Assembly: GCA_963978895.1 (NCBI GenBank)
Contig: OZ022242.1
Location: 9,716,206-9,780,205, forward strand
DNA: 64,000 bases
Source: Erpobdella octoculata
Lineage: Eukaryota; Annelida; Clitellata; Hirudinida; Erpobdellidae
Reading direction: 5' to 3'
Below, one piece after another: positions 1 to 9,213 of this stretch; position 1 is the first letter of the stretch; every line of letters starts with the position of its first letter. The position numbers and the translations under genes are program-made. Under the pieces are notes generated by a model that saw nothing but the letters and a program-made list of their open reading frames with translations, did not search any database and was not told the DNA's origin.

Positions 1-1590
1 CAACGCTCGTATTACTTTTCATCATTTCACTCTTTTCTGCGTGATGAAGTTCATTATGAGAAATGGAACCGTGCCAATTCAAGAATAATATAGAGTGTTA
101 GCTCATTTCAGAAGTTGTTTTCTTCATTTCATTATACACTATATCATTGAAGATATGAATTCATGAAGACACTCCAACATGAATTTTTATCGGCTAACAA
201 AGTATATTTCAACTCAGCTAAAGAAGGGATATATTTAACCATTTCAGTTAAAAACACAACATTCACCTGACAATGTTCTGTCAATCAACTCATGGGGACA
301 AACTGAAGATTAATATAATTGATCCTGTGAACAAAAACCATCTTCCTCATTTTCTACCAGGCCCAGGGGTATGATGACTTAAAAAATATTTACAACAGTT
401 TTCAGTCAAAAATTGTTGTGTCTAAAATTTTAAAGAAGCCTGCATCATGGTTCCAGAGCAGACTTTAGTGCAGTTCAACCATGAAGCACTTGGCGACAGA
501 AATTCTAGCATCGATTTTTTTGCTATTCAACACGTTTATTTATCGTTTACCTATCAGTTCTCTTCATGACCGCCAGAGACTCAGATCATCATCGACAAGA
601 ACAACTGCTTGTGCTGGTTTTGTGACGCTCAGTACTTGACGACAAAAATTTTAGCATCATCTGGCCCAGAGCTTAGAATGACCTTTCGTTTTCTGTTCCA
701 TCGAGATCATCGGGCCAAAAATTGTAAAGCAAGATGCAAAAAAGTTCAGACTCGATTTTTCTAGCTATTCGACACACATGTTCTTTTATCATTTACCTAT
801 CAGTTTTCTTCACGACTGCCAGAGACTCAGATCATCATCGACAACAACTGTTTGTGCTGGTTTTGTAACGCTCAGCACTTGACGACAGAAATTTTAGCAT
901 CGTCGGCCAAGAACTTAGAATGACCTTTCGTTTTCTGTTCCATTGAGATCATCTTAAATGAAGTTTATAAGACTAATTAATTATTGTCTTGATCAGCTTC
1001 AGTCTGATAATTTCAGAAGCAACTATTACACTTCAATGCACCAGATGCATATAGATGCATAGAGCGATAGAAATATTCGAGCTGTGTCCTTAAGTTCTCT
1101 AAATTTTTGTTTTATAACAACATTACCTTTAAAGAAGATACAATGTCAATTTTAGTTTTAAAGAGCAATACAACACAACAAATTGTATAGTTTAAAAACT
1201 TTTCATGGATGGACATTTGTTAGCCGGTGAAGCTCGTTTAATATTATATCATGGGCAAAAAACATGATATGGGAGCATTGATTTACCAAGAAAGTCACAT
1301 CATTTGCAAGCCTTTCCACATTTTAATCAAAATATAAGTGGAGGAAATAACAAGAGAAGCAAACAAGAATAATAGAGCTAAAGAAGAAAAATAGATAAAC
1401 TAATAAATTGCACCTGACAACATTTTAGCTTAGATTATTTTGTGTTTTAAAATAAACTATTTGAGTGTTAATTGGCAAATAATAAATGTTTTATTTATGT
1501 GTTTCAGTTGTTCAAGTGTAAAATAATAAAAGTTGTCAAAGTTTTTATAACATGTAGCTCTCTCAAACGCCAAGCGTAATGCGATACAAT
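1..1590. other. AT-rich non-coding stretch upstream of the copia relic
   Basis: I see no convincing coding region, RNA gene or transposon end here apart from the tandem duplication listed separately. All reading frames on both strands are broken frequently. Confidence 0.6.
510..952. repeat. Tandem duplication, two diverged ~240 bp units
   Basis: Two direct copies (about 510-710 and 746-952) share long blocks, including GCCAGAGACTCAGATCATC and AGAATGACCTTTCGTTTTC. They differ by scattered substitutions and small indels, so the duplication is old. No coding potential is visible in either unit. Confidence 0.8.
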
Positions 1591-1598
1591 CGCCCCAT

Positions 1599-2216
1599 GT
1601 GGTAGATAACGCCGTGGCAGATTTGTGTCCAGATAGCTTTTATTTAGGAGTCCATGGGTTATCGAAGATCGAAAAACTTGAAGGTGCATCTAACTGGTTA
1701 CAATGGAGATTCCAGATGTGCAACATGCACCGAGCCCAGGTACACGACGGTCGCAGTGCTTTCCGTATAATAACTGGTACTGTTAAGCCACCGGGTGCCC
1801 CGGTTGATGGTGCCATCGAGGAGACTCGCAAGGTTCAATGAAGAAATGACGAGGTATGATAAATTGGATGCAATTGCTATCACTATCATGACTACAGCGA
1901 TGAATAGAGATATTTGTTTACTGATTATGATGTACAACTCAGCTAAAGCGATTTGGGACAAACTCCTTAGCATCTATGAACAAAAATCAGGTCAACGATT
2001 GAATTTTTTGATTAGTCAATTGTTTAATTATCGTAAAGATTTATCTGATTCTATTGCATAACATGTTGCTAAACTCGAAAGCTTGTGGTTTGAGTTAGGT
2101 CAAGAAGTATTGACCATCGACAACTCAGTTGCTGAAAATATGTGTCAGTCTTTGCGTGAAACAGGTGTACTGAAAAAATCCCTGAAATGGAACGTCTTCG
2201 CTGTCGTGCTTCGTTA
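1599..2216 (+). pseudogene. Ty1/copia gag relic (UBN2-type)
   Basis: The frame opens with a copia-gag-like start (a KLEGASNWLQWRFQM block, the usual 'element-specific W..W' motif). After one frameshift near 1835 it continues as a UBN2-like segment (KAIWDKLLSIYEQKSGQRLNF) to about 2216, with an in-frame stop at 2059-2061. The family encodes the capsid-like protein of copia retrotransposons. The shift and the stop make it non-functional as written. It belongs with the copia pol remnants at 2187-2322, 9120-9213 and 11789-11804, which are on the same strand and in the same order. Confidence 0.75.
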
Positions 2217-2322
2217 AAGAAACCAGCTTGGCTTGAAAATTATGTGCTGACTGTGGTCAATGATGTACCGACGACGTATAATGAAGCCATGTCATCAAAG
2301 AACAGTAAACAGCTAAGATAAT
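2187..2322 (+). pseudogene. Copia pol remnant: linker leading into reverse transcriptase
   Basis: The translation RASLKKPAWLENYV, then NDVPTTYNEAMSSKNSKQ, matches the conserved linker just before the copia reverse transcriptase, where a proline-threonine stretch precedes the 'EA...S..S..W' start. Protease and integrase that should separate it from gag are gone, so a large internal deletion brought it next to gag. It stops exactly where the myosin-like fragment begins. Confidence 0.6.
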
Positions 2323-2327
2323 TAGAA

Positions 2328-2987
2328 ATGGAGATCGAAGAGGAAAGAAAGCAACAAAATTTGGCTTTCTCGAGCAAGAAGAAGCTTGAAACGGAACTCA
2401 AAGAAATGGAACAACAAGTGGAGATGCTCAACAAGATCAAGGATGATTCAGAAAGACAGCGGAAAAAGTTCCAGAATCATGCCAAGGATTGCCAACTCGA
2501 GTTGGAAGTTTTGCTTGCATCTCGGGACGAACTACTGGCGTCAAATCAGGAAAATGAGAAAAAGTTGAAACATTTTGAAGCGGAATTTTTTAAACGTCAG
2601 CAGAATTTCACTTTGTCCGAACAAGTCAAAAAAGACCTCCAGTCGGAAAGAAATGAACTCGTCAAAGAAATCAGTGGAGTTGATAAATCTGCATTCGCAG
2701 AGGAGAAGAGGCGTCTCGAATCGAGGGTTGAAGAGCTCGAAACGAGATTCGTTGATTTGGAGACTGCCAATGAAAGAATCAGAAAGTTGATGCTACAAAT
2801 CGAACAACTGACAGTTGACCTTTCAAATGAACGTAGCTCTTTTCACAACCTAGAAAGCGATCACATGCTTCTCGAGAGGCAGAATAAAGACCTGGAGAGC
2901 AAAATCGTAAAATTCGACTTTCTCGTCAAGAACAAAGCATCTGTTCAGTCACTCGAAGCTCAAATAAAAGTAATGACTAAAATGTAA
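2328..2987 (+). CDS. Non-muscle/smooth-muscle myosin II heavy chain rod fragment
   Basis: This is 219 codons without a stop. The product is an uninterrupted heptad coiled coil rich in E, K, L and R. It aligns by eye along its whole length with the C-terminal part of the rod of non-muscle/smooth-muscle myosin II: blocks such as ENEKKLKHFEAE, SERNELVKEI, AEEKRRLESRVEELE and LLERQNKDLESK fall in the right order and spacing. The motor, neck and tail tip are absent. An AG acceptor-like site lies just upstream (…GATAATTAG) and a GTAATG donor-like site follows the LEAQIK codons, so this may be one exon of genomic origin rather than a reverse-transcribed copy. It sits between copia sequence and the PLE. 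Whether it is expressed is unknown. Confidence 0.7.
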   Translation: MEIEEERKQQNLAFSSKKKLETELKEMEQQVEMLNKIKDDSERQRKKFQNHAKDCQLELEVLLASRDELLASNQENEKKLKHFEAEFFKRQQNFTLSEQVKKDLQSERNELVKEISGVDKSAFAEEKRRLESRVEELETRFVDLETANERIRKLMLQIEQLTVDLSNERSSFHNLESDHMLLERQNKDLESKIVKFDFLVKNKASVQSLEAQIKVMTKM

Positions 2988-2999
2988 TAAGTATCCGTC

Positions 3000-3315
3000 A
3001 AATCTAAAAAAGAAAAAAAAAATACCAACCAACTCAAACTTTAAAAAAATACACCAGAAATATATCACGTCATGTGAAAAAAATTTTTTGGTATCTAAGC
3101 TTTCGGCTGGTCAGTCAACCTTCGTCAGAGATTTTTTATTGATGAAAAAATGAATAAATAAAAAGTCAGGTAAACAAACCCGGAAAAAGACAAAAAAGAG
3201 TAATAATAAAATAATAAAAAAATAAAAATAAAAAGTAAAAACACGATAAAAAAATAAAAACACCATAAAACATAACAAATTTATATACATACATACATAC
3301 ACATACATACATACG

Positions 3316-3353
<38 letters not shown>

Positions 3354-3819
3354 CATATATATACATATACATATACATACATACATACATACATACTATA
3401 TATATATACATACATGAAAAAAAATAATAAAAAATTGAAAATAAACATAATTCTAATAATACATACAATTTCAGAAAAGTAAGAAGAGAAGAAGAAAAGG
3501 GAGGAGAAGGAAAAATAAGGGGGAAAAGGGAAAAATAGTTAGTGTTGAAGTGAAAATATTACGTGTTAGAATAGGAGTCTAAGAAAAAATTTTCCACAAG
3601 TAGTGATATTAATGATTCTATAATCATTAAATAACTCATTTTTTTAATTATTTCTACTGTTTTAGAAAACATATTAGAAGATAATTTATCTAAGTTACTT
3701 ACTACATAAATATTGTTATTGTTATTTAATAAAGGGGGTTTAGGAATGAGATTTGGGAAATTATTAAGAATAGATTTATATTGTTTTTTTATAGATAAGT
3801 ATTTATAACCTCTATTAAC
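3000..3819. other. Non-coding end of the Penelope-like element with TA/CATA microsatellite
   Basis: Poly-A-rich sequence, a degenerate (CATA)n/(TA)n tract at about 3283-3415, then a purine-rich stretch. Apart from the hammerhead-like motif listed separately I see no gene. By position it is the 3' flank of the minus-strand PLE reverse transcriptase. Confidence 0.5.
3093..3132 (-). ncRNA. Hammerhead-ribozyme-like motif of the Penelope-like element
   Basis: On the minus strand the conserved core CTGACGA (3128-3122) is followed by a helix-II hairpin (GGTTG pairing with CAGCC) and then GAAA (3104-3101). A minimal helix III follows (A, GC, T), then T as the nucleotide at the cleavage position (3097). 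ATCT (3132-3129) and AGAT (3096-3093) form a 4 bp helix I directly flanking the core. Penelope-like elements are known to carry minimal hammerhead ribozymes of this layout. The one oddity is an extra A between the core and helix II. Activity is an inference. Confidence 0.5.
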
Positions 3820-4466
3820 TTAATGATGGATAAAGATTAGTGAAGCGACTTTAAAATCATCTATAGTAGAAGATAGTCTCACGAATCTTATAAATTGTGA
3901 TTTTAAAATTCCCTTGAAAGTATGTTTAGGATGGTGGGAGAAAGGATGGAGATATTGGAAGAAGTTGGTGGGTTTAAAATACGGTCTGAACCCTAGAGAT
4001 CCATCATCATTTTTATAGATGGTTAAATCTAAAAAATTAATGGATTTTTTATTAAATTCCACCGTAAGATTAATACCTTTAATTACCTTATGAGCACTGT
4101 TTAACAAAGAAGAAAATAGAGACGAATCTTCCTTCCATATTATGAAAATATCATCAATATATCTAATATAAAAAAGTGTAGAATTATGTGAGGCCATGAA
4201 AATATCTAATTCCTCTAAATACAAGTTGGCTAAGGTGGGAGAGTAAGACTTCCCCATAGCACAACCATTGGTTTGGATGTATTGATTTCCAAAGAAAGAG
4301 AAAGTGTTATGAGAAAGTGAATGTTATGAGAAAGTGAATGTTTTAAAAGTGAAGTTAGAAAAGAAGTTAAGAAAGGGTTAGAGTTGGAAGCGAGCCATAA
4401 ATTATTAGCTATATCAACACTACGTTTGTTACACATATTAGTGTACAACGAGGTGACGTCGCAAGT
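3820..4466 (-). pseudogene. PLE reverse transcriptase, catalytic half
   Basis: The minus-strand translation begins TCDVTSLYTNM (first catalytic aspartate motif) and has AMGKSYSPTLANLYLEELD, RYIDDIF with the two metal-binding aspartates (codons at 4151-4156), NFLDLTIY, and a KPTNFFQYLHPFSHHPKHTF block typical of Penelope-like elements. A 17 bp tandem duplication (4306-4322 and 4323-4339) shifts the frame between the first two motifs. The GIY-YIG endonuclease sometimes found downstream is not visible. Confidence 0.75.
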
Positions 4467-4650
4467 TGTTATATCTTTATTATAAGAAAACAACGCAGGT
4501 ACCTACAACACTTTATTACCAATAACGAACAACTAATACGAGTCAGAACTCCGAACGGAAAATTAATAATAATATGGCCGCCAACTCGCAATGATGTCCG
4601 CGTCCATAGATATAATAATAATTTAATAATTAATGTCCATGGATCTAACA
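4467..4650 (-). repeat. Gypsy 3' LTR, complete, minus orientation
   Basis: A 184 bp LTR running from TGTTAGATCC (4650) to GATATAACA (4467), with TGTTA...TAACA ends. It has the same length as the 5' LTR at 5760-5943 and differs at two visible positions. It shares both variants with the truncated plus-strand LTR at 8601-8719, so these two are duplicates of one 3' LTR. It is followed by the ACTTG target duplicate and PLE coding sequence. Confidence 0.9.
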
Positions 4651-5333
4651 CCTCCCTTCAGTTAGGACTTAGATGATACTTCTTTACTCTTGTATCCATG
4701 ATGAGCCTCTTTGGTCGTTTGCGAAGTCTGTTGGGTCTCATTGTCGGGAGCGTGTGATTGTTTCGATCTACCATTGTGCTTGGCGTATCTATTTTCTGGT
4801 TGTTAATCTGTTTCGTAAATGGCAGATCAAACGTGTCGAAAAGTGTGCTGTGATTTTCTATCCTGGGGCGTATCTGATTTATGTGTCGTTTGCAAACGAT
4901 GTTTTCAACCAACACTTGGTACACGACCCGTCCCTCTCTCTTTAAAATTTTACCTGGCACCCAAGGTGGTCGATTTGGACGAAAATCCCTTACATACACG
5001 GTTTCATCTTTATGGAAACTCTTCCGAGGCTCAGCCTCTTTTTCTTTATTTGTTTGGGCGTGTAGCTGTTCTAAAATTGTTCTTGGTGTGAACCCCAAGA
5101 GATTTTCTGCTGGTGCTTTACCTTGTGGTGCTGCTGGACAGGGTGTTGTTCTATATGTAAACAGGACAGTTTGAAGAGCCTCTGCTGGTGGTTCTTCTCC
5201 TTTTAGTTTTTTAGTGCCCTTTTGAAGGTGTCAACGAAACGTTCTGCTAGGCCATTAGATTGAGGGTGGTATGGTGGAGATCGAAGGTGTACAATGTTAT
5301 ATTTTCTGCAGAAATCTTCAAAATTTGTGGATG
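4651..5333 (-). pseudogene. Inverted duplicate of the gypsy integrase C-terminus
   Basis: This stretch is a near-perfect reverse complement of 7917-8600. The last ~146 codons (5098 to 4658) are open and identical in protein sequence to the end of the gypsy polyprotein. One A in a run of seven is missing relative to the plus copy, which breaks the frame further upstream. It begins abruptly inside the integrase gene at the point matching base 7917, where it abuts flipped PLE sequence. Confidence 0.9.
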
Positions 5334-5759
5334 ATTACATAAATGAAAGCCTCCAATGGTTATCTGATTTCAGATTTTATTCACCAATTGGAAGTTCCAT
5401 TAAACCAGTTAAAAATTTATCTAAATTATTAGATTGGGCCCTTAAAAAACGATTAATTCCCACTAAAGTGTATAACTATTTATTACCTTCATCTTCCTTT
5501 AAAGAACGTACTTTCTACACCCTTCCTAAAATCCATAAACTATCTGATAAATGGTTTAACTCTTCCACCCCACCTGGTAGACCTATTATCTCCGATATAG
5601 GGTCCCCCGATTATAAAGTTAATAAGTATATAGACTATAAATTGAAACAAATATCTACCCACTTATCTTTTATAACTAAAGACTTTTTTTCTTTTATTAA
5701 GTCCCTTTTTCCTTTTCTCGTAGTCACCCCTGTTTTTCAACTTATCTTTTTATTACTTG
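5334..5759 (+). pseudogene. PLE reverse transcriptase, N-terminal half, inverted
   Basis: The translation contains FYTLPKIHKLSDKW, PPGRPIISDIGSPDYKVNKYID and STHLSFITKDFFSFIKSL, the motifs that precede the first catalytic aspartate in Penelope-like reverse transcriptases. It is on the opposite strand to the rest of the PLE. Its right end is the ACTTG target next to the gypsy 5' LTR. At its left end the frame would stay open if joined to the PLE sequence ending at 8720, which supports a simple inversion. Confidence 0.8.
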
Positions 5760-5943
5760 TGTTAGATCCATGGACATTAATTATTAAATTATTATTATAT
5801 CTATGGACGCAGACATCATTGCGAGTTGGCCGCCATATTATTATTAATTTTCCGTTCGGAGTTCTGACTCGTATTAGTTGTTCGTTATTGGTAATAAAGT
5901 GTTGTAGGTACCTGCGTTGTTTTCTTATAATAAAGATATAACA
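5760..5943 (+). repeat. Gypsy 5' LTR
   Basis: A 184 bp LTR with TGTTA...TAACA termini, preceded by the ACTTG target duplicate. It carries an AATAAAG polyadenylation-like motif near its end. The internal region follows directly with AATTGGCGACGAGG, a TTGGCGAC-type primer-binding site as in many gypsy elements. Confidence 0.9.
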
Positions 5944-5959
5944 AATTGGCGACGAGGAA
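5944..5959 (+). promoter_or_regulatory. Gypsy primer-binding site region
   Basis: AATTGGCGACGAGGAA lies directly after the 5' LTR and just before the polyprotein ATG, the expected place for tRNA priming of minus-strand synthesis. I did not match it to a particular tRNA. Confidence 0.55.
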
Positions 5960-8593
5960 ATGGCAACTTCAGACTTCACAGCGTTAGTAAAGCAACTCTC
6001 GGACCAACAATTAGTCCTGATGAAGATGCTAGAGGCGATGCAAGGCAGGGACTCAACACGCACATCAAGCAATAATTTGTTTCAAAACGTTCTGCAAAGG
6101 ATGGACAAATTCACATACAGCCCGGAGAAAACAAATTCTTTCGATTTGTGGTTTCGTCGTTTCAACGACCTCATCGACGACCAACAGCTAGACGAAAGAA
6201 CAAAAACCAAAGTGCTGGTATCATTACTGGATGACGACTCATACAAAACGTTCAACACGCACATCAGCCCACAAACTCCAAACGACCTCAATTGGCAAGA
6301 AACAGTCACTACAATGAAAACGATATTTTCTCCTCAGAAGAGTCTTCTCAGAAAAAGGTTTGAGTGTTTTAGACAAGTTTTCAACCCTAGTGATGATTTC
6401 AATTCTTTTGCTAATCTATTGAACGCAAACTGCGAAGAGGCGGAAGTAAACAAAATCAATGACGACACATTCAAATGTCTGGCTTTAGTTTTTGCGTTCC
6501 AAGCACCTGAACTAGCCGACTACCGAATGCGTTTCCTCCGACGAATGGACGACAACGAATCCGTAACATTCAAAGAGCTGGTTCAAGATTATCATGCATT
6601 AAAAACAGTAAAAGAAGATGCCAAACTTCTGGAACAGCCAACAGTCATGCACCAAAACATCAGTGCCGTCAGGAGTCACAATCACCAACACAGTCGCTCA
6701 TCTTTTAAACCATCACCACACAAGAAAAGTCCACCCAGCCCTTGCCCCATTTGCAACGGAAATCACTGGAAGAGTGATTGCCCAAGACAAACAACACAAC
6801 AACAGCAGCATAAGAAACACTGGAAGAAATCGCACCGTCAGCACACTATCTCCGCAGTAGCAAGTACACAAGAAAACACACAAAGGTTTGTCCGTGTCAA
6901 AATTGGAGACTACGATGCTCGTTTGCAACTGGACACTGGTGCTGACATCACTTTGGTCTCCCGGCAAACATGGAAGAACCTCGGATGTCCACAACTCTCA
7001 CCAGTCGAAGGCGAATATAAAGTTGCTAATGGTGAACCACTTCATATTGACGGACAGTTTGCGACACCGTTTGCCATCATAGATGATGCACATAGAGTTT
7101 ATCATGGACATGGCATCTGCCATGTCACAAACACCAACGATCTTCTCGGCTTTCCTTGGATTGAACATCTTCCAGAGTTCAAACTGTTTGCCAAGAAGTT
7201 CATGATCCAAACGGTTACAAATGACGACTTGGAGAGCAAGAGAACAACAGAGGTAGACAAAGTGATAACCAAAATAAACAAAGATGTCGATACTTCATTC
7301 ATAAGAACTATTAACGCACTTCCTGTTAGTCACCCAGAGATTTGCACAGCAACAACAAATGACGAGAAGCTACAACTCATCCACCAAAACTTACAAACAG
7401 GAAGCTGGCCAAAGAAACCTTCAAAACACATTTCCCAGTTGTGCACATTGAAATCTGAATTATCCATACAGAATGGATGCATCATGTTCGGAGAAAGAAT
7501 AGTTGTTCCTGACAGTTTACAAGAACGCGTGTTACAGATGCTTCACAAAGGTCACCCAGGAATTTGTCGAATGAAATCACTCGCAAGAGAACACGTGTAT
7601 TGGCAAGGCATAAACAATGACATCGAAATGTTAGTAAGAAGTTGCACCCAATGTCAAATGGCAGCAAAAAGTCCAAGCCATGAAACTCCTTGCAACTGGA
7701 CTCCAACAACCAAGCCATGGGAAAGACTGCATGTGGACTTTGCAGGACCAGTAGAAGGTAAGATGTATATGATCCTAGTAGATTCTTTTAGCAAATGGCC
7801 GGAGGTAGTCGAAATGCAGAGCGCATCAACACAAGCAACAATACTGGAACTACAAAAGATCTTTTCCAGATTCGGCTACCCTAAAACATTGGTTTCCGAC
7901 AATGGCACTCAATTTACATCCACAAATTTTGAAGATTTCTGCAGAAAATATAACATTGTACACCTTCGATCTCCACCATACCACCCTCAATCTAATGGCC
8001 TAGCAGAACGTTTCGTTGACACCTTCAAAAGGGCACTAAAAAAACTAAAAGGAGAAGAACCACCAGCAGAGGCTCTTCAAACTGTCCTGTTTACATATAG
8101 AACAACACCCTGTCCAGCAGCACCACAAGGTAAAGCACCAGCAGAAAATCTCTTGGGGTTCACACCAAGAACAATTTTAGAACAGCTACACGCCCAAACA
8201 AATAAAGAAAAAGAGGCTGAGCCTCGGAAGAGTTTCCATAAAGATGAAACCGTGTATGTAAGGGATTTTCGTCCAAATCGACCACCTTGGGTGCCAGGTA
8301 AAATTTTAAAGAGAGAGGGACGGGTCGTGTACCAAGTGTTGGTTGAAAACATCGTTTGCAAACGACACATAAATCAGATACGCCCCAGGATAGAAAATCA
8401 CAGCACACTTTTCGACACGTTTGATCTGCCATTTACGAAACAGATTAACAACCAGAAAATAGATACGCCAAGCACAATGGTAGATCGAAACAATCACACG
8501 CTCCCGACAATGAGACCCAACAGACTTCGCAAACGACCAAAGAGGCTCATCATGGATACAAGAGTAAAGAAGTATCATCTAAGTCCTAACTGA
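5960..8593 (+). CDS. Gypsy Gag-protease-integrase polyprotein lacking reverse transcriptase
   Basis: A single open frame of 877 codons. Gag occupies residues 1-250. A CX2CX3HX4C zinc knuckle is at 262-274. An aspartic protease with LDTGADITL is centred on D325. The usual reverse transcriptase and RNase H (some 500-600 residues) are missing: a short acidic linker (about 415-460) leads straight to the integrase HHCC zinc domain (about 529-560) and a DD35E core (D592, D647, E683), then a C-terminal tail with the FRPNRPPWVPGKI block. No frameshift separates gag and pol. The element could supply Gag, protease and integrase but would need reverse transcriptase from another copy. LTRs, primer site and polypurine tract are present. 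Confidence 0.9.
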   Translation: MATSDFTALVKQLSDQQLVLMKMLEAMQGRDSTRTSSNNLFQNVLQRMDKFTYSPEKTNSFDLWFRRFNDLIDDQQLDERTKTKVLVSLLDDDSYKTFNTHISPQTPNDLNWQETVTTMKTIFSPQKSLLRKRFECFRQVFNPSDDFNSFANLLNANCEEAEVNKINDDTFKCLALVFAFQAPELADYRMRFLRRMDDNESVTFKELVQDYHALKTVKEDAKLLEQPTVMHQNISAVRSHNHQHSRSSFKPSPHKKSPPSPCPICNGNHWKSDCPRQTTQQQQHKKHWKKSHRQHTISAVASTQENTQRFVRVKIGDYDARLQLDTGADITLVSRQTWKNLGCPQLSPVEGEYKVANGEPLHIDGQFATPFAIIDDAHRVYHGHGICHVTNTNDLLGFPWIEHLPEFKLFAKKFMIQTVTNDDLESKRTTEVDKVITKINKDVDTSFIRTINALPVSHPEICTATTNDEKLQLIHQNLQTGSWPKKPSKHISQLCTLKSELSIQNGCIMFGERIVVPDSLQERVLQMLHKGHPGICRMKSLAREHVYWQGINNDIEMLVRSCTQCQMAAKSPSHETPCNWTPTTKPWERLHVDFAGPVEGKMYMILVDSFSKWPEVVEMQSASTQATILELQKIFSRFGYPKTLVSDNGTQFTSTNFEDFCRKYNIVHLRSPPYHPQSNGLAERFVDTFKRALKKLKGEEPPAEALQTVLFTYRTTPCPAAPQGKAPAENLLGFTPRTILEQLHAQTNKEKEAEPRKSFHKDETVYVRDFRPNRPPWVPGKILKREGRVVYQVLVENIVCKRHINQIRPRIENHSTLFDTFDLPFTKQINNQKIDTPSTMVDRNNHTLPTMRPNRLRKRPKRLIMDTRVKKYHLSPN

Positions 8594-8600
8594 AGGGAGG
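8593..8600 (+). promoter_or_regulatory. Gypsy polypurine tract
   Basis: GAAGGGAGG-like purine run overlapping the stop codon and directly touching the 3' LTR, the usual primer for plus-strand synthesis. The same tract is present in the inverted duplicate next to 4650. Confidence 0.75.
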
Positions 8601-8719
8601 TGTTAGATCCATGGACATTAATTATTAAATTATTATTATATCTATGGACGCGGACATCATTGCGAGTTGGCGGCCATATTATTATTAATTTTCCGTTCGG
8701 AGTTCTGACTCGTATTAGT
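8601..8719 (+). repeat. Gypsy 3' LTR, truncated at an inversion breakpoint
   Basis: Only the first 119 of 184 bp of the LTR are present. It ends mid-LTR at ATTAGTT and is followed at once by PLE sequence. The truncation point defines the right arm of the inverted duplication. Confidence 0.9.
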
Positions 8720-9119
8720 TAGACAACAGGAGGAATGAATAGAGTAGGAGGATTATCCCTATTGGGGGTGGGTAAAGAGATTTCGTTAGTATAATTTTCA
8801 TGCAATTTTGTATTAAAATGTGATGAAAAAGTTTCCTTAGCAGTAGAGCAAGATGTAGCTCTAATTCGAAACTTATGTCTTAAAGATTCTGGTAGGGGGC
8901 ACTCGTCAAAGAGAAAGCGAATAGATACAGTGGAACCAAAAGAATCATTTAAGTTATCAATAGGAGAGGTGTCTACTGGGGGGAAGGAAGAAAAAAAGGT
9001 GGGAAGTTGGAAGGTTGGAAGGTGGAATAGAAGAGATAAGAGAAGGTTGTGGGAGGGGAGTAGAAGAAAAATGAAAAAAGGAAGGTAAAGGATTAGGGGA
9101 AATGGGAGGATCAGCCCAA
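8720..9119 (-). pseudogene. PLE N-terminal region
   Basis: An open minus-strand frame runs from the start codon near 9147 to 8720. Its hydrophobic, Phe/Leu/Ser/Pro-rich first part looks like translated low-complexity sequence. The later part (PLPESLRHKFRIRATSC, SLPTPNRDNPPTLFIPPVV) reads like the N-terminal domain of a PLE polyprotein. It continues into the flipped fragment at 5334 without a stop when the inversion is undone. Confidence 0.5.
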
Positions 9120-9213
9120 GAATGAAGACATTGCTGGTGAAAACCAAATTGCAGACATCATGACTAAATCAATGCCTAAACCTAGATTTCAGAAACTACG
9201 ATTACTCTTGGGA
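9120..9213 (+). pseudogene. Copia RNase H C-terminus, first part
   Basis: GENQIADIMTKSMPKPRF followed by LRLLLGL is the hallmark C-terminus of copia polyproteins ('ADI.TK.LP...F...R..LGL'). The hAT-1 element interrupts it after the GLRS codons; the last codons and the stop resume at 11789-11804. Confidence 0.85.

Larger units (their letters stand above)
3093..9119 (-). mobile_element. Penelope-like retroelement, interrupted by gypsy and internally inverted
   Basis: Three PLE pieces can be ordered on the minus strand. They are an N-terminal region (about 9115 down to 8720), a middle piece now flipped to the plus strand (5334-5759), and the catalytic C-terminal piece (4466 down to 3820) followed by a hammerhead-like motif near the 3' end. 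A gypsy element sits in the reverse transcriptase at an ACTTG target that is present on both sides (5755-5759 and, inverted, 4462-4466). The whole block lies inside copia sequence: copia pol codons resume at about 9120. Confidence 0.7.

Noticed and set aside
3111..3468. Long minus-strand Tyr/Ile/Met/Val-rich frames
   Set aside because: They are translations of the TA/CATA microsatellite. The same applies near 12900, 46800, 58800 and 63600.
5794..5940. Continuation of the PLE frame across the LTR
   Set aside because: The open frame simply reads through the gypsy LTR by chance; PLE homology stops at the ACTTG target (5759).
8077..8578. Minus-strand frames of 90-97 codons inside gypsy integrase
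   Set aside because: Antisense shadows of the integrase frame; the same frames appear on the plus strand in the inverted duplicate at 4673-5174.
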